Source: Acidimicrobiia bacterium (lineage in GTDB: Bacteria > Actinomycetota > Acidimicrobiia > IMCC26256 > JAOSJL01). Taken from it: a stretch of 64,000 bases of DNA. Of this stretch, positions 37,495-47,783 are shown one piece after another (positions within the stretch are counted from its first letter, which is position 1; each line of letters starts with the position of its first letter). The notes beneath the pieces are model-generated. The model searched no databases and was not told where the DNA came from. It saw only the letters and a program-made list of their open reading frames with translations. The stretch lies in assembly GCA_027494115.1 (NCBI GenBank), contig JAOSJL010000003.1, positions 1-64,000 on the forward strand, read 5' to 3'. A program made the position numbers and the translations under genes.

Positions 37495-38637
37495 GTGCGT
37501 GTCCTCCTCGACGTGTCGGCGGTACCGCCGCGCCCGGTCGGAGCCGGCGTATACACGGTCGCCCTAGCTCGCAGCCTCGGGGCACGCGGCGACCTCGACC
37601 TACACCTGCTCGCGAGGGCCGACGACGCCACCCGGTGGAGGAACGAGGCGCCGAGTGCATCGGTGCACGCCGAGGCGCCGTCGTCGCGGCCTGCCCGGTT
37701 GGTGTGGGAGCAGGCGGCCGCACCCAGCCTCGCGGTGAGGCTCGGCATCGACGTGTGGCACGGCCCCCACTACACGATGCCGCTGCGCCTGACCGTCCCG
37801 GCCGTGGTCACCGTCCACGATCTGACCTTCTTCGACCATCCCGAGTGGCACGAGCGGAGCAAGGTCGCGTTCTTCAGACGGATGATCCGCTCCGCTGCGC
37901 GCCGGGCGAGTCTCGTCGTCTGCGTGAGCGGGTTCACCGAGTCGCGCCTCGCTCACATCGCGACACCGGCCGGCGAGACCGTCGTCGTTCACCACGGCGT
38001 GGACCACTCGCGCTTCGCGCCGGACGACGGGTCGCCGTCGCTCTCACGCGGAGACCTCGAGATCCTGGCGCCACACGGGATAGTCCCGCCCTACGTGGCA
38101 TTCGCGAGCACCCTCGAGCCACGCAAGGACGCTCCCACTCTCGTGCATGCCTTCGCGGAGGTAGCCCGCTCCCGACCCGACCTGCGGCTCGTCCTCGCCG
38201 GCGGCGACGGCTGGGGTGCGAGAGCGGTGCGCGAGGCGATCGTCGCCAGCGGCGTGGCCACCCGCGTGATCCGGCCGGGATACCTCCCCAACGAGGCCAT
38301 CCCGGCGTTCTTCCGCCGGGCAGACGTGGTCGCGTATCCGTCGCTCGAGGAGGGCTTCGGCCTGCCCGCCCTGGAGGCGCTCGCCTGCGGTGCCCCACTG
38401 GTCTCGACCACGGGATCCGCCGTCGAGGAGGTGGTGGGCGACGCCGCGCTCCTCGTCGCCCCCGGCGACTCGAGTGCGCTCGCCGCAGCGCTCACCCGCG
38501 TCCTCGGCGACGCGTCGGAGGCCACGCGTCTGCGCCGCGCCGGACCGCCCCGGGCGGCGCCGTTCACATGGTCCGAGTCGATCGATCGGCACGTCGCCGC
38601 CTACCGCTCGGTCGCCCGCGCTGGGGTGGCGCACTGA
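37495..38637 (+). CDS. GT4-family glycosyltransferase
   Basis: 380-residue GT-B enzyme starting VRVLLDVSAVPPRPVGAGVY. Motifs: DVWHGPHYTMPL, VTVHDLTFFDHPEWH, STLEPRKDAPTLVHAF, and YPSLEEGFGLPALEALACGAPLV. The sequence RRAGPPRAAPFTW near the C terminus differs from the usual alanine-rich RARAAxFTW but is intact. It starts 9 bp after the preceding gene and its stop overlaps the epimerase start by one base (TGATG). Donor and acceptor unknown. Confidence 0.88.
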   Translation: MRVLLDVSAVPPRPVGAGVYTVALARSLGARGDLDLHLLARADDATRWRNEAPSASVHAEAPSSRPARLVWEQAAAPSLAVRLGIDVWHGPHYTMPLRLTVPAVVTVHDLTFFDHPEWHERSKVAFFRRMIRSAARRASLVVCVSGFTESRLAHIATPAGETVVVHHGVDHSRFAPDDGSPSLSRGDLEILAPHGIVPPYVAFASTLEPRKDAPTLVHAFAEVARSRPDLRLVLAGGDGWGARAVREAIVASGVATRVIRPGYLPNEAIPAFFRRADVVAYPSLEEGFGLPALEALACGAPLVSTTGSAVEEVVGDAALLVAPGDSSALAAALTRVLGDASEATRLRRAGPPRAAPFTWSESIDRHVAAYRSVARAGVAH

Positions 38638-39542
38638 TGCGCGCTCGTCACCGGAGCGCGCGGATTCGCGGGCACACACCTAGTCGCCCACCTGCGGGAC
38701 TGTGGCGACGACGTCATCGAGATAGACCGCACTGGCGAGTCGGCGGTCGACATCAGCGATCGAACCGCCATCGCGCAGTCCATAGCCGGCAGCCGGCCCG
38801 ACGCCGTCTACCACCTGGCCGCGCTGACCCATGTCGGCGAATCCTGGCGCGACCCGCTCGCCGTGATCCGCGTCAACGTCGAGGGGACTCTGAACGTCCT
38901 CGATGCGTGCAGTGATGCCGGTGTCGGACGCGTGCTCGTCGTGGGCAGCGCCGAGGAGTACGGGCGCGTCCGCGAAGACGACCTGCCCCTCGCAGAGGAT
39001 GCTCCACTGCGCCCGTCTACGCCGTACGGCGCCAGCAAGGTCGCCGCGGGTACCTCGCGCTGCAGGCGTTCCTCGGTACCGGAGTCGCCACGGTGCGCGC
39101 CCGCCCCTTCAACCACACAGGAGCAGGGCAGCCCGAGACCTTCCTGATCCCCGCCCTTGCGCGTCGCATCGCCGAGGCAGAAGTGGCGGGAGCCGACGAG
39201 ATCGCAGTGGGCTCTCTCGATCCGGTCCGCGAGATGCTCGACGTGCGCGACGTGGTGCGCGCCTACAGGCTTCTCGTCACGCGTGGTGAGCCGGGCGAGG
39301 TCTACAACATCTGCACCGGCGTGGGGAGGAGCATCGGCGAGCTGGCCGAACGCCTGGTCGCAATGTCGGAGCGCCCACTCCGCCTCGCCGTCGACCCCGA
39401 CCTGGTGCGCCCGGTCGAGGTGCCGCGCCTGGTCGGAGACATGTCGCGGATCACCTCGGCCACCGGATGGGTGCCCGAGCACGACATCGACGCGACGCTC
39501 GCGACCGTTCTCGCCGCTGCGCGCGCCTCGCTCGCCGTCTAG
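38637..39542 (+). CDS. NAD(P)-dependent nucleotide-sugar epimerase/reductase, Rmd-like (two frameshifts)
   Basis: Extended short-chain dehydrogenase of about 302 residues, closest in style to GDP-4-keto-6-deoxymannose reductase. The glycine-rich loop TGARGFAGTHL is at the N terminus, followed by PDAVYHLAALTHVGES, the catalytic PYGASK and RPFNHTGAGQPETFLIPA. Two breaks occur. Right after the ATG, probably a lost GC in ATGCGCGCGCTC, restores MRALVTGARGFAG. Near 39047 one missing G restores KVAAGYLALQAFLGTG. Together with the three upstream GT4 genes it suggests synthesis and transfer of a 6-deoxyhexose. Confidence 0.82.
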
Positions 39543-39564
39543 GGCGCCGATCCGCCAGGAGAAT

Positions 39565-40347
39565 TCACGGGGACTGCCGGGCGAGCCACCCGAGGAGCAG
39601 TGCGATCGCACGGGGATCGTGCCGGAGGCGGTGCGCTCCGTGCTCGACGATCCGCAGCTCGCACCCGTCCCCGGCCGCCTCGGCGAGGGTATGGGCGTTC
39701 TCCACGGGAACGACGTCGTCGTCGGAGCCGTGGACGATCATCCACGGGCGCGGAGCGATCCGAGCGGCGGCGTCCAATGGATCGAGCGTGGCGATGGCGC
39801 GCGTCCACGCCACCGGGTCGGACGGGTACCCGGGGGTACGGAGCACTCCGGTTCGGCGCGCATACTCGAGGAACCAGGCCGGGTCACGCACCCATTCGCG
39901 CAGCGATGCGGGAGCCGCAAACGACGCGACTCCCCGCACTCTCTCGTCGTTGCCGGCCGAGACGACCGCGAGAGTGCCCCCGAGCCTGAACCCGGCGATG
40001 CAGACCCCCGTCACGTCGGGGCGTGCACCGACCGCGTCGATGGCCGCGCGCACGTCTGCCAGCCATCCCTCGATCGAGAAGTCGCCCTCCGACGCGCCGG
40101 TGCCCCGGAAGGTGAACGTCATCGCCGCCCACCCTGTCTCCCTCGGGATCCGGTCCACCAGGAGCGCGTATGTCGCCCCGACCATCGCGGCGCCCCCGGT
40201 GCCGCGCGGGAAGCCCGGGACCAGCACCAGCGCCGGTACCCGCCCCACGCGCTCCGGCCGCCTCCAGTGGGCGGCGAGTCGGAGCCCGTCGGAGTGGAAC
40301 TCCTCCATGCTCAGCTCTCCACGCGCCGGTACCGGGGTGCCGGACAT
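39565..40347 (-). CDS. Alpha/beta hydrolase
   Basis: 260-residue hydrolase of the dienelactone/S9-peptidase-like class. LVLVPGFPRGTGGAA carries the oxyanion region, MTFTFRGTGASEGDFSIEG follows, CIAGFRLGGT (a GFxLGG variant of GxSxG with Arg in place of the usual Ser) sits near 123, IVHGSDDDVVPV carries the Asp and IVEHGAHRL the His. The missing nucleophilic Ser is notable: the enzyme may be inactive, use another residue, or reflect a base error. It lies 4 bp after the amidohydrolase stop, last in a three-gene operon. Confidence 0.75.
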   Translation of the reverse strand: MSGTPVPARGELSMEEFHSDGLRLAAHWRRPERVGRVPALVLVPGFPRGTGGAAMVGATYALLVDRIPRETGWAAMTFTFRGTGASEGDFSIEGWLADVRAAIDAVGARPDVTGVCIAGFRLGGTLAVVSAGNDERVRGVASFAAPASLREWVRDPAWFLEYARRTGVLRTPGYPSDPVAWTRAIATLDPLDAAARIAPRPWMIVHGSDDDVVPVENAHTLAEAAGDGCELRIVEHGAHRLRHDPRAIALLLGWLARQSP

Positions 40348-40351
40348 GCGG

Positions 40352-41200
40352 TTAGGCCCCGACGCCCAGGAGGCGCGCGCGTTGCCCAACAGCACCTTCT
40401 CGGTGATCTCGTCGGAGCAGCCGAGAGTCGCCCAGGCCGAGAGCCACTGGTCGTGGCTCAGGAAGGGGTAGTCGGTGCCGAAGAGCACACGGTCCTGCAG
40501 CCTCCCCTGGATCTCTCGGACCAGCTCGGGCGCGAATCGGCGGGGGACCATCCCGAGAGGTCGATCCACACGTTCGGCTTGTGGAGCGCAACGGCGATCT
40601 GCTCGTCCTGCCACGGCCACGCGGGATGGGCCATCACCACCTGGAGATCGGGGAAGTCGGCTGCTACGGCGTCGAGGTGGATCGGTCGTGACGCCTCCAG
40701 CTTCATGCGTCCGCCGCCCGGCATGCCCGCTCCCAGCCCAGTGGTACCGGTGTGCACGGTCACGGGGATGCCGAGCGCCTGCGCCGCCTCGTAGATCGGG
40801 TAGGCGATCTCGTCGCACGGCCGGAAGCCCTGAGCCGTCGGGTGCAGCTTCAGGCCGCGCAGGCCGAGGAAGCGCACCGCGCGCTCGAGCTCCGCGACCG
40901 CAGCGTCGCCCTTGTGCGGGTCTACCGACGCGAAGCCGCAGAACACGTCGGGGTGCTCGCGCACGCACGCCGCCACGAAGTCGTTGGTCACCGGCGGGAG
41001 CCCGGTGGCTGTCTCCGCGTCCCACGCGAGGAGGACGCCGAAGACGTCGGCCGAACGGAAGACGGCCGCCATCTCACCGACGTCGTGGCGCGGAGCGAGA
41101 CGCGGAAGTACGCCTCGCACGCCGGCCCGAGCTCGCCGAGCGCGTCCTCGACCCACTCGGGGGTCGAGGGATGAACGTGTACGTCGATCGCTCTCGGCAC
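40352..41200 (-). CDS. Amidohydrolase-2 family metal-dependent hydrolase/decarboxylase (three frameshifts)
   Basis: About 283 residues of the ACMSD/gamma-resorcylate decarboxylase type. The N terminus MPRAIDVHVHPSTPEW supplies the HxH metal pair. Later ligands are the His in VVMAHPAWPW and the Asp in LFGTDYPFLSHDQW. Three one-base losses break it: near 41090 (join RVSLRRHDVGEMAAVF), at 40542-40546 (join LSGWSPRRFAPELV) and near 40375 (join GNARRLLGVGA, stop at 40352). All three repairs restore one frame. It is the middle gene of an operon with a small upstream protein and a downstream hydrolase. Substrate probably an aromatic or carboxylated ring compound, by family only. Confidence 0.82.
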
Positions 41201-41208
41201 TCGGCCCT

Positions 41209-41451
41209 TCAGTCGCCGGCCGAGGTGGCCGCGGCGCGCTCGGCCCCGATGATCGAGCGGTGGGGCCGGTATCCGCGGTTACGCGCCTCGGCGAGGGTGT
41301 CCGGGCCGAATGCCGCGAACTGCTCCGACTCCATCAGGTCTTCCACCTCGGCAGCGACATCCGGATCGTCGGACAGGTCGAGGTCGTAGACGACCTGCGT
41401 CCGCTTGTCGCCGAGATACCTGAAGTGCTCGAAGCGAGTGGGGCGACTCAC
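41209..41451 (-). CDS. Small conserved acidic protein, first gene of hydrolase operon
   Basis: 80-residue cytoplasmic protein starting VSRPTRFEHFRYLGDKRTQV, with an acidic central part (DLSDDPDVAAEVEDLMESEQ) and a basic end. GGAGG seven bases before the GTG supports the start. It lies 8 bp before the amidohydrolase, so it is likely its co-expressed partner. Similar small ORFs often precede amidohydrolase-2 genes in actinobacteria, but I do not know their role. Confidence 0.6.
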   Translation of the reverse strand: MSRPTRFEHFRYLGDKRTQVVYDLDLSDDPDVAAEVEDLMESEQFAAFGPDTLAEARNRGYRPHRSIIGAERAAATSAGD

Positions 41452-41631
41452 GGCTCTGCCTCCGGATCGGGCGCCACGGCCCTGTCGGGCGGACGCTGTC
41501 GTGCCGTCACAGGCTACCCCCGGGCCCGGCCACCGGGACCACCCGACAGGACACTGATCGGCCGGTAGCCACGCGCGCGGGCGGCCGAACCTGTAGCGTC
41601 GGCCGCCGAGGCAAGACTCTGGAGGAGACAC

Positions 41632-42959
41632 ATGAGAGATCTGACATCGAGACGACGCTGGCTGAGATCGTTCGCCGTGGTGGCGGTAGGCGCCTGGTCG
41701 TCGCCGCCTGCGGCGGCGACGACGACGACAGCAGCAGCGACACCACCGCCGGAGGTGCGACGACCACCGCCGAAGGCGACACGGCCACGACGACGGGCGG
41801 GGCGGTCGAGGGCGACGGCACGCTGAAGATCGGGTACCTGCTACCGCAGACCGGGGCCCTCGACTTCCTAGGCCCACCGATGATCGAGGCCGTGAAGATG
41901 GCCGGCGACGAGATCAACGAGGCGGGTGGCGTCAACGGCGCCGACGTCGTCCTCGTCGCCCAGGACAGCGGCACCGATGCCGACATAGCCAGCGCGTCTG
42001 CCGACAAGCTCCTCGCCGAGGGCGTCGACGTGATCGTCGGCGCCGCGGCGTCAGGCGTCTCGCTGGCCGTGATCGACAAGATCACGGGTACGCCGGTGGT
42101 GCAGTGCTCGCCGTCGAACACCGGCCTTCAGTTCACCACCTACGACGACGGCGGCTACTACTTCCGCACCGCTCCACCCGACAACCTGCAGGCGCAGGTT
42201 CTCTCCGACCTCATGGTCGACGACGGGGCCGAGACGGCGGCGGTGATCGCTCGCAGCGACGAGTACGGCGAGGGCTTCGCCAACGCCCTCGTCGAGGAGC
42301 TCGATGCCGCCGGCGTCACGGTGGGCGACCCGATCCTCTACGACCCCGAGGCTGGGGCCTACCAGGCCGAGGTCCAGCAGCTAGTCGACTCCGGCGCCGA
42401 CTCGATCGCGATGATCGCGTTCGACGAGGGCGGTCTCGTGCTGCAGGCGGCCATCGCCGCGTCCATCGGCCCGGCCGATGTCCAGTGGTACGGCACCGAC
42501 GGCATTCAGAGCGGGAGCTTCTACGAGAAGGTCGACCCCGACGACCCGACCGTCGTCGAGGGCATCCGTGGCACGGCGCCTTCCGCCGCACCCGCCGACG
42601 GCGACCCGACGTTCCGCGACCGCTTCGAGGCGTTCGCGCCCGGCACCGACACCATCTTCTCGGGGCACGCATACGACTGCGTCGTCGTGGCCGCGCTCGC
42701 CGCCCAGGAGGCCGGCTCCGATGCACCCGAGGCGATCCAGCAGCACATGAACAGCGTCACCAAGGACGGTGAGAAGTGCACGCTGTACGCCGACTGCCTC
42801 GCCCTCCTGGAGGCGGGAGAGGACATCGACTACGACGGTGCCGCCGGTCCGCTCGACTTCGTCGACGCCGGCGAGCCCGGCGCCGGCGCCTACGACACGT
42901 GGGAGTTCGACGCCGATGGCGCTGTCTCGATCATCGACGAGAGCGTCCCGGTCGGCTGA
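41632..42959 (+). CDS. livK: Branched-chain amino-acid-type ABC substrate-binding lipoprotein (frameshifted near 41693)
   Basis: About 442 residues. The signal peptide (RRRWLRSFAVVAVG) leads, after restoring one C near 41693, into the lipobox LVVAAC and an Asp/Ser/Thr linker. The periplasmic-binding fold then follows: LKIGYLLPQTGALDFLGPPM, INEAGGVNGADVVLVAQDSG, FRTAPPDNLQAQVLSDLM, and GHAYDCVVVAALAAQEAG near the end. GGAGGAG precedes the ATG. It converges with the livFGMH operon on the other strand and is presumably its binding protein. Ligand (Leu/Ile/Val, amides or others) not determinable. Confidence 0.87.
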
Positions 42960-42983
42960 CGCCGATCAGCAGTCCTGCGCGGA

Positions 42984-43007
42984 GCGGGGGCCCCTCGGGG
43001 CCCCCGC
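42984..43007. terminator. Strong bidirectional terminator between livK and livF
   Basis: GCGGGGGCCCC (42984-42994) pairs perfectly with 42997-43007 around a two-base loop, between convergent stops at 42959 and 43024. Confidence 0.75.
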
Positions 43008-43023
43008 AGCGCGTCCGGGACGG

Positions 43024-43767
43024 TCACAGCCTCCGGGCCGCGAGTGTCCCCAGGTAGAGCTCGGTCACCTTCGGGTCGCCGAGGAGCTCGTCGCCGGTGC
43101 CCGTGTAAGCGTCCCGTCCCTGGTCGAGAACGTACGCACGGTGCGAGATCTCCAGGCAGCGCGTCGCGTTCTGCTCGACCATCACGACGGAGACCCCGGC
43201 CGCGTTGATCTGCTGGATCCGCTCGAAGACCTGCTCCTGGAAGATCGGCGAGAGCCCCGCTGAGGGCTCGTCGAGGAAGAGGACCGTCGGGTCCATCATC
43301 AGTGCCCGCGCCATCGCGACCATCTGCCGCTCGCCGCCCGAGAGCGACCCGGCACGCTGCCTTCTGCGCTCGGCCAGCAGCGGGAAGAGCCCGGTCACCA
43401 CGTCGAACCGCTCGGTCCACGCATGGGGTCTCAGGTAGAGCCCCATTCGGAGGTTCTCCTCGATGCTGAGGCTCGGGAAGACGTTCTCCCTCTGCGGCAC
43501 GTACCCGACGCCGCGCTCGACCAGTGCGTTGGCCGCCAGGTTCGTCACGTCGTCTCCACTGAGCCTCACCACGCCGGAGCGGACGGCTACGAGCCCGAAC
43601 ATCGCCTTGAGGAGCGTCGACTTGCCGGCGCCGTTCGGCCCGATCACGCCCACGATCTCCCCGACGGCGAGCGAGAGGCTGCACCCGGTGAGGATGTCGA
43701 CCCCGGGCAGGTAGCCGGCGACGACCGACTCGGCCTCTACCAGCTTCTGAGGCGCAATCGCGCTCAC
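43024..43767 (-). CDS. livF: Branched-chain amino-acid ABC transporter ATPase LivF
   Basis: 247-residue ATPase. Walker A GPNGAGKST near 43, YVPQRENVFPSLSIEENLRMGLY (LivF-type Q-loop region), signature LSGGERQMVAMARALMMDP near 144, Walker B LFLDEPSAGLSP, H-loop region MVEQNATRCL. Its GTG start overlaps the LivG stop (GTGA). Last gene of the livHMGF operon. Energises uptake together with LivG. Confidence 0.92.
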   Translation of the reverse strand: MSAIAPQKLVEAESVVAGYLPGVDILTGCSLSLAVGEIVGVIGPNGAGKSTLLKAMFGLVAVRSGVVRLSGDDVTNLAANALVERGVGYVPQRENVFPSLSIEENLRMGLYLRPHAWTERFDVVTGLFPLLAERRRQRAGSLSGGERQMVAMARALMMDPTVLFLDEPSAGLSPIFQEQVFERIQQINAAGVSVVMVEQNATRCLEISHRAYVLDQGRDAYTGTGDELLGDPKVTELYLGTLAARRL

Positions 43768-44593
43768 CGGGCACCGCCACGAGCGTGGCGCTGACCCAGG
43801 TATGCCTCGATCACCGCTTCGTCGGCGGCCACGACCGCCGGCGGCCCTCGGAGATGACGCGTCCCTCCCCCATGCAGACGACCCAGTCGCTGATACCCAT
43901 CACGACGTCCATGTCGTGTTCGACGAAGAGCACCGTCAGCCCCTCGTCGCGCAGCTCCCTGACGTGATGCAGCAGCGACTCGACCAGCGCAGGGTTCACG
44001 CCGGCCATCGGCTCGTCGAGGAGGACCATCTTCGGCTCGGCCATGAGGACGCGCGCCATCTCCAGGAGCTTGCGCTGGCCACCCGAGAGCGTGGCCGCGT
44101 AGTCGTCGCGGAGGTCGGCGAGGCCGAACTTCTCGAGGAGCGAGCCCGCCCGCTCCTCCACGTCGCGCTCCTGGTGCCTCCATGCACTGCGCAGCGGGGC
44201 ATAGACGATCCGCTCACCGCGCTGGTGCGGAGCCGCGAGCATCATGTTGTCGAGGACGCTCATCTTGGCGAGCGCCTTCGTCAGCTGGAAGGTACGGATC
44301 ATTCCGGCGCGGGCTATCCGGTGCGGCGGGAGCCCCGTTACGGGTCGACCGTCGAACGTCGAGGAACCGCCGTCGGGGCGGTCGAAGCCTGTGAGCAGGT
44401 TGAAGAGCGTCGTCTTGCCCGCTCCGTTCGGGCCGATCAGCGCCGTGATCACTCCACGCTGGACCTCGAGGTGCCCCACGTCGACGGCTGCCAGGCCCCC
44501 GAAGGAGCGGTGCATGCCGTTGACCACCAGGATCGCGTCGGGCTTCCGTGAGCCGGTGACCGCCTCGGCCGCGAACACGGCGTCAGCGGGCAT
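43764..44593 (-). CDS. livG: Branched-chain amino-acid ABC transporter ATPase LivG (frameshifted near 43846)
   Basis: About 276 residues. Walker A GPNGAGKTT near 54, the long LivG insertion (MIRTFQLTKALAKMSVLDNMMLA), signature LSGGQRKLLEMARVL, Walker B MVLLDEPMAGVNP and switch His in FVEHDMDVVMG. One G is missing opposite the CCC run 43845-43847; the repaired C terminus reads SEGPPAVVAADEAVIEAYLG and ends at 43764. The start overlaps the end of livM by 11 bp. Confidence 0.9.
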
Positions 44594-45571
44594 CGAGGAG
44601 CACCTCCTCGCGCTTGCCGAGCAGACCCTGCGGACGGAAGATCATGAGCAGCATCAGCGCCAGGCCGACGAGCATCATTCGGAACGGGCCGACGTCGGTC
44701 TCCGAGAGGAGGCCCCGGGGATCCACCCCGCGGAGATCGCACCGCGCAGGAACCCGTCGGTGAACTCGAAGAGGAACCAGTAGACGACGGCGCCGAGGAC
44801 CGGGCCGAGCCGCGAGGCGGTCCCACCCAGTATGAGTACCGCGTAGGCGAGGAACGTACCGGCCGGCAGGTAGGTGTCGGGGTGAACCGACTGCCTCTCG
44901 ATGGCGATGATCATCCCCGCGAAAGCTGCGATGACACCGCCGGTCACCAGGCTCTGGAGCTTGTACGCGAAGACGTTCTTACCGAGCGAGCGGGCGGCGT
45001 CCTCGTCTTCGCGGATGGAACGCAGCACGCGCCCCCACGGGCTTCGCACCAGTAGCACCAGGAGGATCGTCGCGAGCGCGACCAGCGACCATGCGACGAC
45101 CGCGACCCAGAGCTGCCTCTCGGTGAACGCGAGGCGCCCCCAGCCGTATTCGCCTTCGGGAAAGGGGTTCGCGCCGAAGAATGTCGTCGCGAACTGTGTG
45201 ATCCCGAAGACCCCTCCGGTGAGTGAGTCCTTGTCGCCGGAGCGGATCACCGTGCGCAGCACCTCGCCCCCGGCGATGGTGACGATCGCGAGGTAGTCGA
45301 CGCGCAGTCGTAGAGTCGGCAGCCCGAAGAGGAGGCCCAGGAGGATCGCTGCGATGACGCCGACCAGGATCCCCAGCCAGAACGGACCGCCCTGGTCGAC
45401 GGTGACGGCGGTTCCGTACGCACCGACCATGAGGAACGCGACGTGCCCGAAGTTGAGGAGCCCCGTGTAGCCGTAGTGGAGGTTGAGCCCGATTGCTGTG
45501 AGAGCGTAGGCCGCACCGAGCGGACCCACCGAAGCCCTCACCGCGTCGGCCACGACGATGACGATGTCCAT
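44583..45571 (-). CDS. livM: Branched-chain amino-acid ABC transporter permease LivM (frameshifted near 44715)
   Basis: About 329 residues with eight to ten hydrophobic segments: ALTAIGLNLHYGYTGLLNFG near 24, the EAA-like region LRSIREDEDAARSLGKNVF near 190 and YLPAGTFLAYAVLILGGTAS. One G is missing in the GGCCCCGGGG stretch at 44711-44720; the restored end reads WIPGGLLSETDVGPF and then FRPQGLLGKREEVLLDAR, a typical LivM C terminus. The gene begins directly after the livH stop. Confidence 0.9.
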
Positions 45572-45572
45572 C

Positions 45573-46885
45573 TCAGCCGACCCTCTCTCTGCGTCCGAGG
45601 ATTCCCTGCGGCCTCACCAGGATCGCGCCGATGAGCACCGCGAGGGCCACACCGATCCGGTACTTCGGCGAGAGCCAGTAGGTGCTCACCTGCGACGCGA
45701 GCCCTATCAGCACTCCTCCCACCATCGCCCCGTAGGCCGTTCCGAGGCCGCCGAGGATCACCGACGCGAACATGAGCAGCAGGAGCCCGAACCCCATGTC
45801 GGTCTCGACCGTCTCGCTCACCCCTTGCAGCACCCCGCCGAGTGCGGCGAGGGCGGCACCACCCACCCACACGGCGAGGATCACCCTGTCGACGTCGATG
45901 CCGGAGGCGGCCGCCAGGTCGCGGCTGTCGGCCACGGCGCGCATGCCTCTGCCGAGCCGCGTCCTCTGGAGCATCAGCCCTACTCCGAGGAGTGCGCAGG
46001 CGCCCACCGCCATCACGACAAGGTCCTTCGGACGGAGGGAGACGGGGCCGAGATCGACGGCTGTCTGGATTGTGAACTCGTCGAACGGTCGGGGACGGCC
46101 GCCGAAGAGGATCAGGTAGGCGTTGCGCAGGAAGAGCCCCAGCCCGATCGTCACGACGATGAGTGAGACGTTGCCCGACTTCCTCCTGCGGAGTGGCCGG
46201 AAGAGGATGGTCTCGTGCGCCCACCCGAACCCGGCGCCCGCTACGACGGCCAGGATCCCGGCGGCGACGAGCGGGATCTCGGGCACCACGCCCGATGCGC
46301 TCAAGAAGTAGGCGACGAGGGCGCCGAAGGTGACCAACTCGCCGTGGGCGAAGTTGGTCAGCCCGGTCACCCCGAAGATGAGGGAGAGCCCCACCGACGC
46401 CACAGCTAGCACGAGGCCGAGGCGGAGCCCGTCGGCCACGAGGTTCGCGAACCGCTCGGTGCGTGAGAGCCCCGAGCCCCTCCCTCGCCGAGGGCGAAGA
46501 GCACGGTCTTGGTCAGGCCCTCACGGACGCGCACGCCGTCGAGGGTCTGACGATCCGGGTCGCGCAGCGAGACACCTTCCGGGAGGGTCGAGACGTCGAG
46601 CGTCACCTGATACGTCCCCGCCTCCGGAACGCCGACTCGCCACACGCCGTCGTCGCCCGACTCGCCCCGGCCGATCTCGGTACCGTCCTGGGCTACCACG
46701 ACGGTCACGCCCGCCACCGGCTCCCGGTCGGAGCCGACGAGGGTGCCGCCCACGCCCGCTCCGCCGGCCTGGGCCCCGGCCGGCGGGAGACCGAGGCCCA
46801 GCCCCACCAGCCAGAGCGCCACCAACGCCAGGAGCGCGGCCGGCGCGAGGAGCCGTGCGAGTCGCGCCCGCGAGGTCGTAGCCAC
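45573..46885 (-). CDS. livH: LivH permease with N-terminal secreted Ig/carboxypeptidase-regulatory-like domain (frameshifted near 46471)
   Basis: About 437 residues instead of the usual 290. Residues 1-45 look like a signal or anchor sequence (LLAPAALLALVALWLVGLGL). Residues about 46-135 form a beta-sandwich typical of carboxypeptidase-regulatory-like/CNA-B domains (GTLVGSDREPVAGVTVVVAQ, GVWRVGVPEAGTYQVTLDVS). After one restored base in the CCC run 46471-46473 the frame continues GLSRTERFANLVADGLRLGL into a standard LivH (FGVTGLTNFAHGELVTFGAL, RGMRAVADSRDLAAASGIDV). The extra domain would sit outside the membrane, where it could help dock the binding protein. GTG start at 46885. Confidence 0.82.
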
Positions 46886-46961
46886 CCGTTCCGTTGTCTC
46901 AGACGCGATGGGCGGAGTCTATGAGGGGCGCACTCCCGCGAAGCACCCGCCGGCCCTCCGC

Positions 46962-47783
46962 TCAGCGCCCGAAGAGCGCCACGAGGATTGGAGCGATCAC
47001 CACCGCCGGGAGGAACGACGCCACCCGCACCTCCTTGATCTCGAGGAGGCGGAGGCCGATCCCGATCAGGAGGGAGTCCCCCTACCGCGCTCATCTCGTC
47101 GATCATGCGGTCGGTCAGGAAGTCGCCGAGCAGGGCGGCCGAGGCTGTGAGGCCCCCTGCACGGCCGCAATCGTCACGATGCTGGCACCCACACCCCACC
47201 CGAGCGTCGCCGCGAATGCAAGCGAGGCGAAGCCGTCGAGGAGGCTCTTCGTCGCGAGCAGGTCGATATCGCCACGGAGCCCGTCCTGGAGCGACCCCAG
47301 GATGGTCATCGGACCGACGCAGAACACGAGCGACGCCACCAGGAACCCCTCCACGAACCGCGTCCGGGCCGGCCCGCCGGCCTCGGTGCCGGCCCGATCC
47401 CGCCCACGCACACCGGCTGCGGTGGATCCCTCCCCGGGAAGACCCGCCGGCGGCTCGGCGTCTTCCATGGCGGGTGCCTCCGGGAGGTCGGGGTCGAACC
47501 GCCCCCCGACCCGTCGCTCTATCGCTGCCCCGGCCCCCGCGAGACGGTCCTCGATGCGCAGCGCCTCTCCCAGGAGACCTCCCAGGAGCAGCGCGGCGAG
47601 CATCAACAGAGCGTTGTCGGTCGAGGAGGCTTCTCGCACCCCGAGGAAGAGCGTCACGAGGCCGAGGCCCTGCATCACCGTCGAACGGAAACGGAGTGGG
47701 AGCCGGCCACCGATGAGACAGCCCGCCGAAGTGCCGGCGACGACGGCGACGATGTTGATCACGGTACCCGCGCCCCTGAACAC
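46962..47783 (-). CDS. DUF554 membrane protein (two frameshifts)
   Basis: About 273 residues. The N terminus FRGAGTVINIVAVVAGTSAG followed by RSTVMQGLGLVTLFLGV is the DUF554 hallmark. A poorly conserved charged loop of about 60 residues interrupts the middle. The gene then continues GFLVASLVFCVGPMTILGSL and LLATKSLLDGFASLAFAATLGWG. One C is missing at 47153-47157 (join QGGLTASAALLGDFL) and one G is extra at 47072-47074 (join GGLLLIGIGLRLLEIKEV). Putative transporter or channel; function unknown. Confidence 0.8.

Noticed and set aside
35193..38915. A 1240-residue plus-strand open frame across the three GT4 genes.
   Set aside because: It is an Arg/Pro/Gly-rich out-of-frame reading; the three GT4 frames contain all expected motifs.
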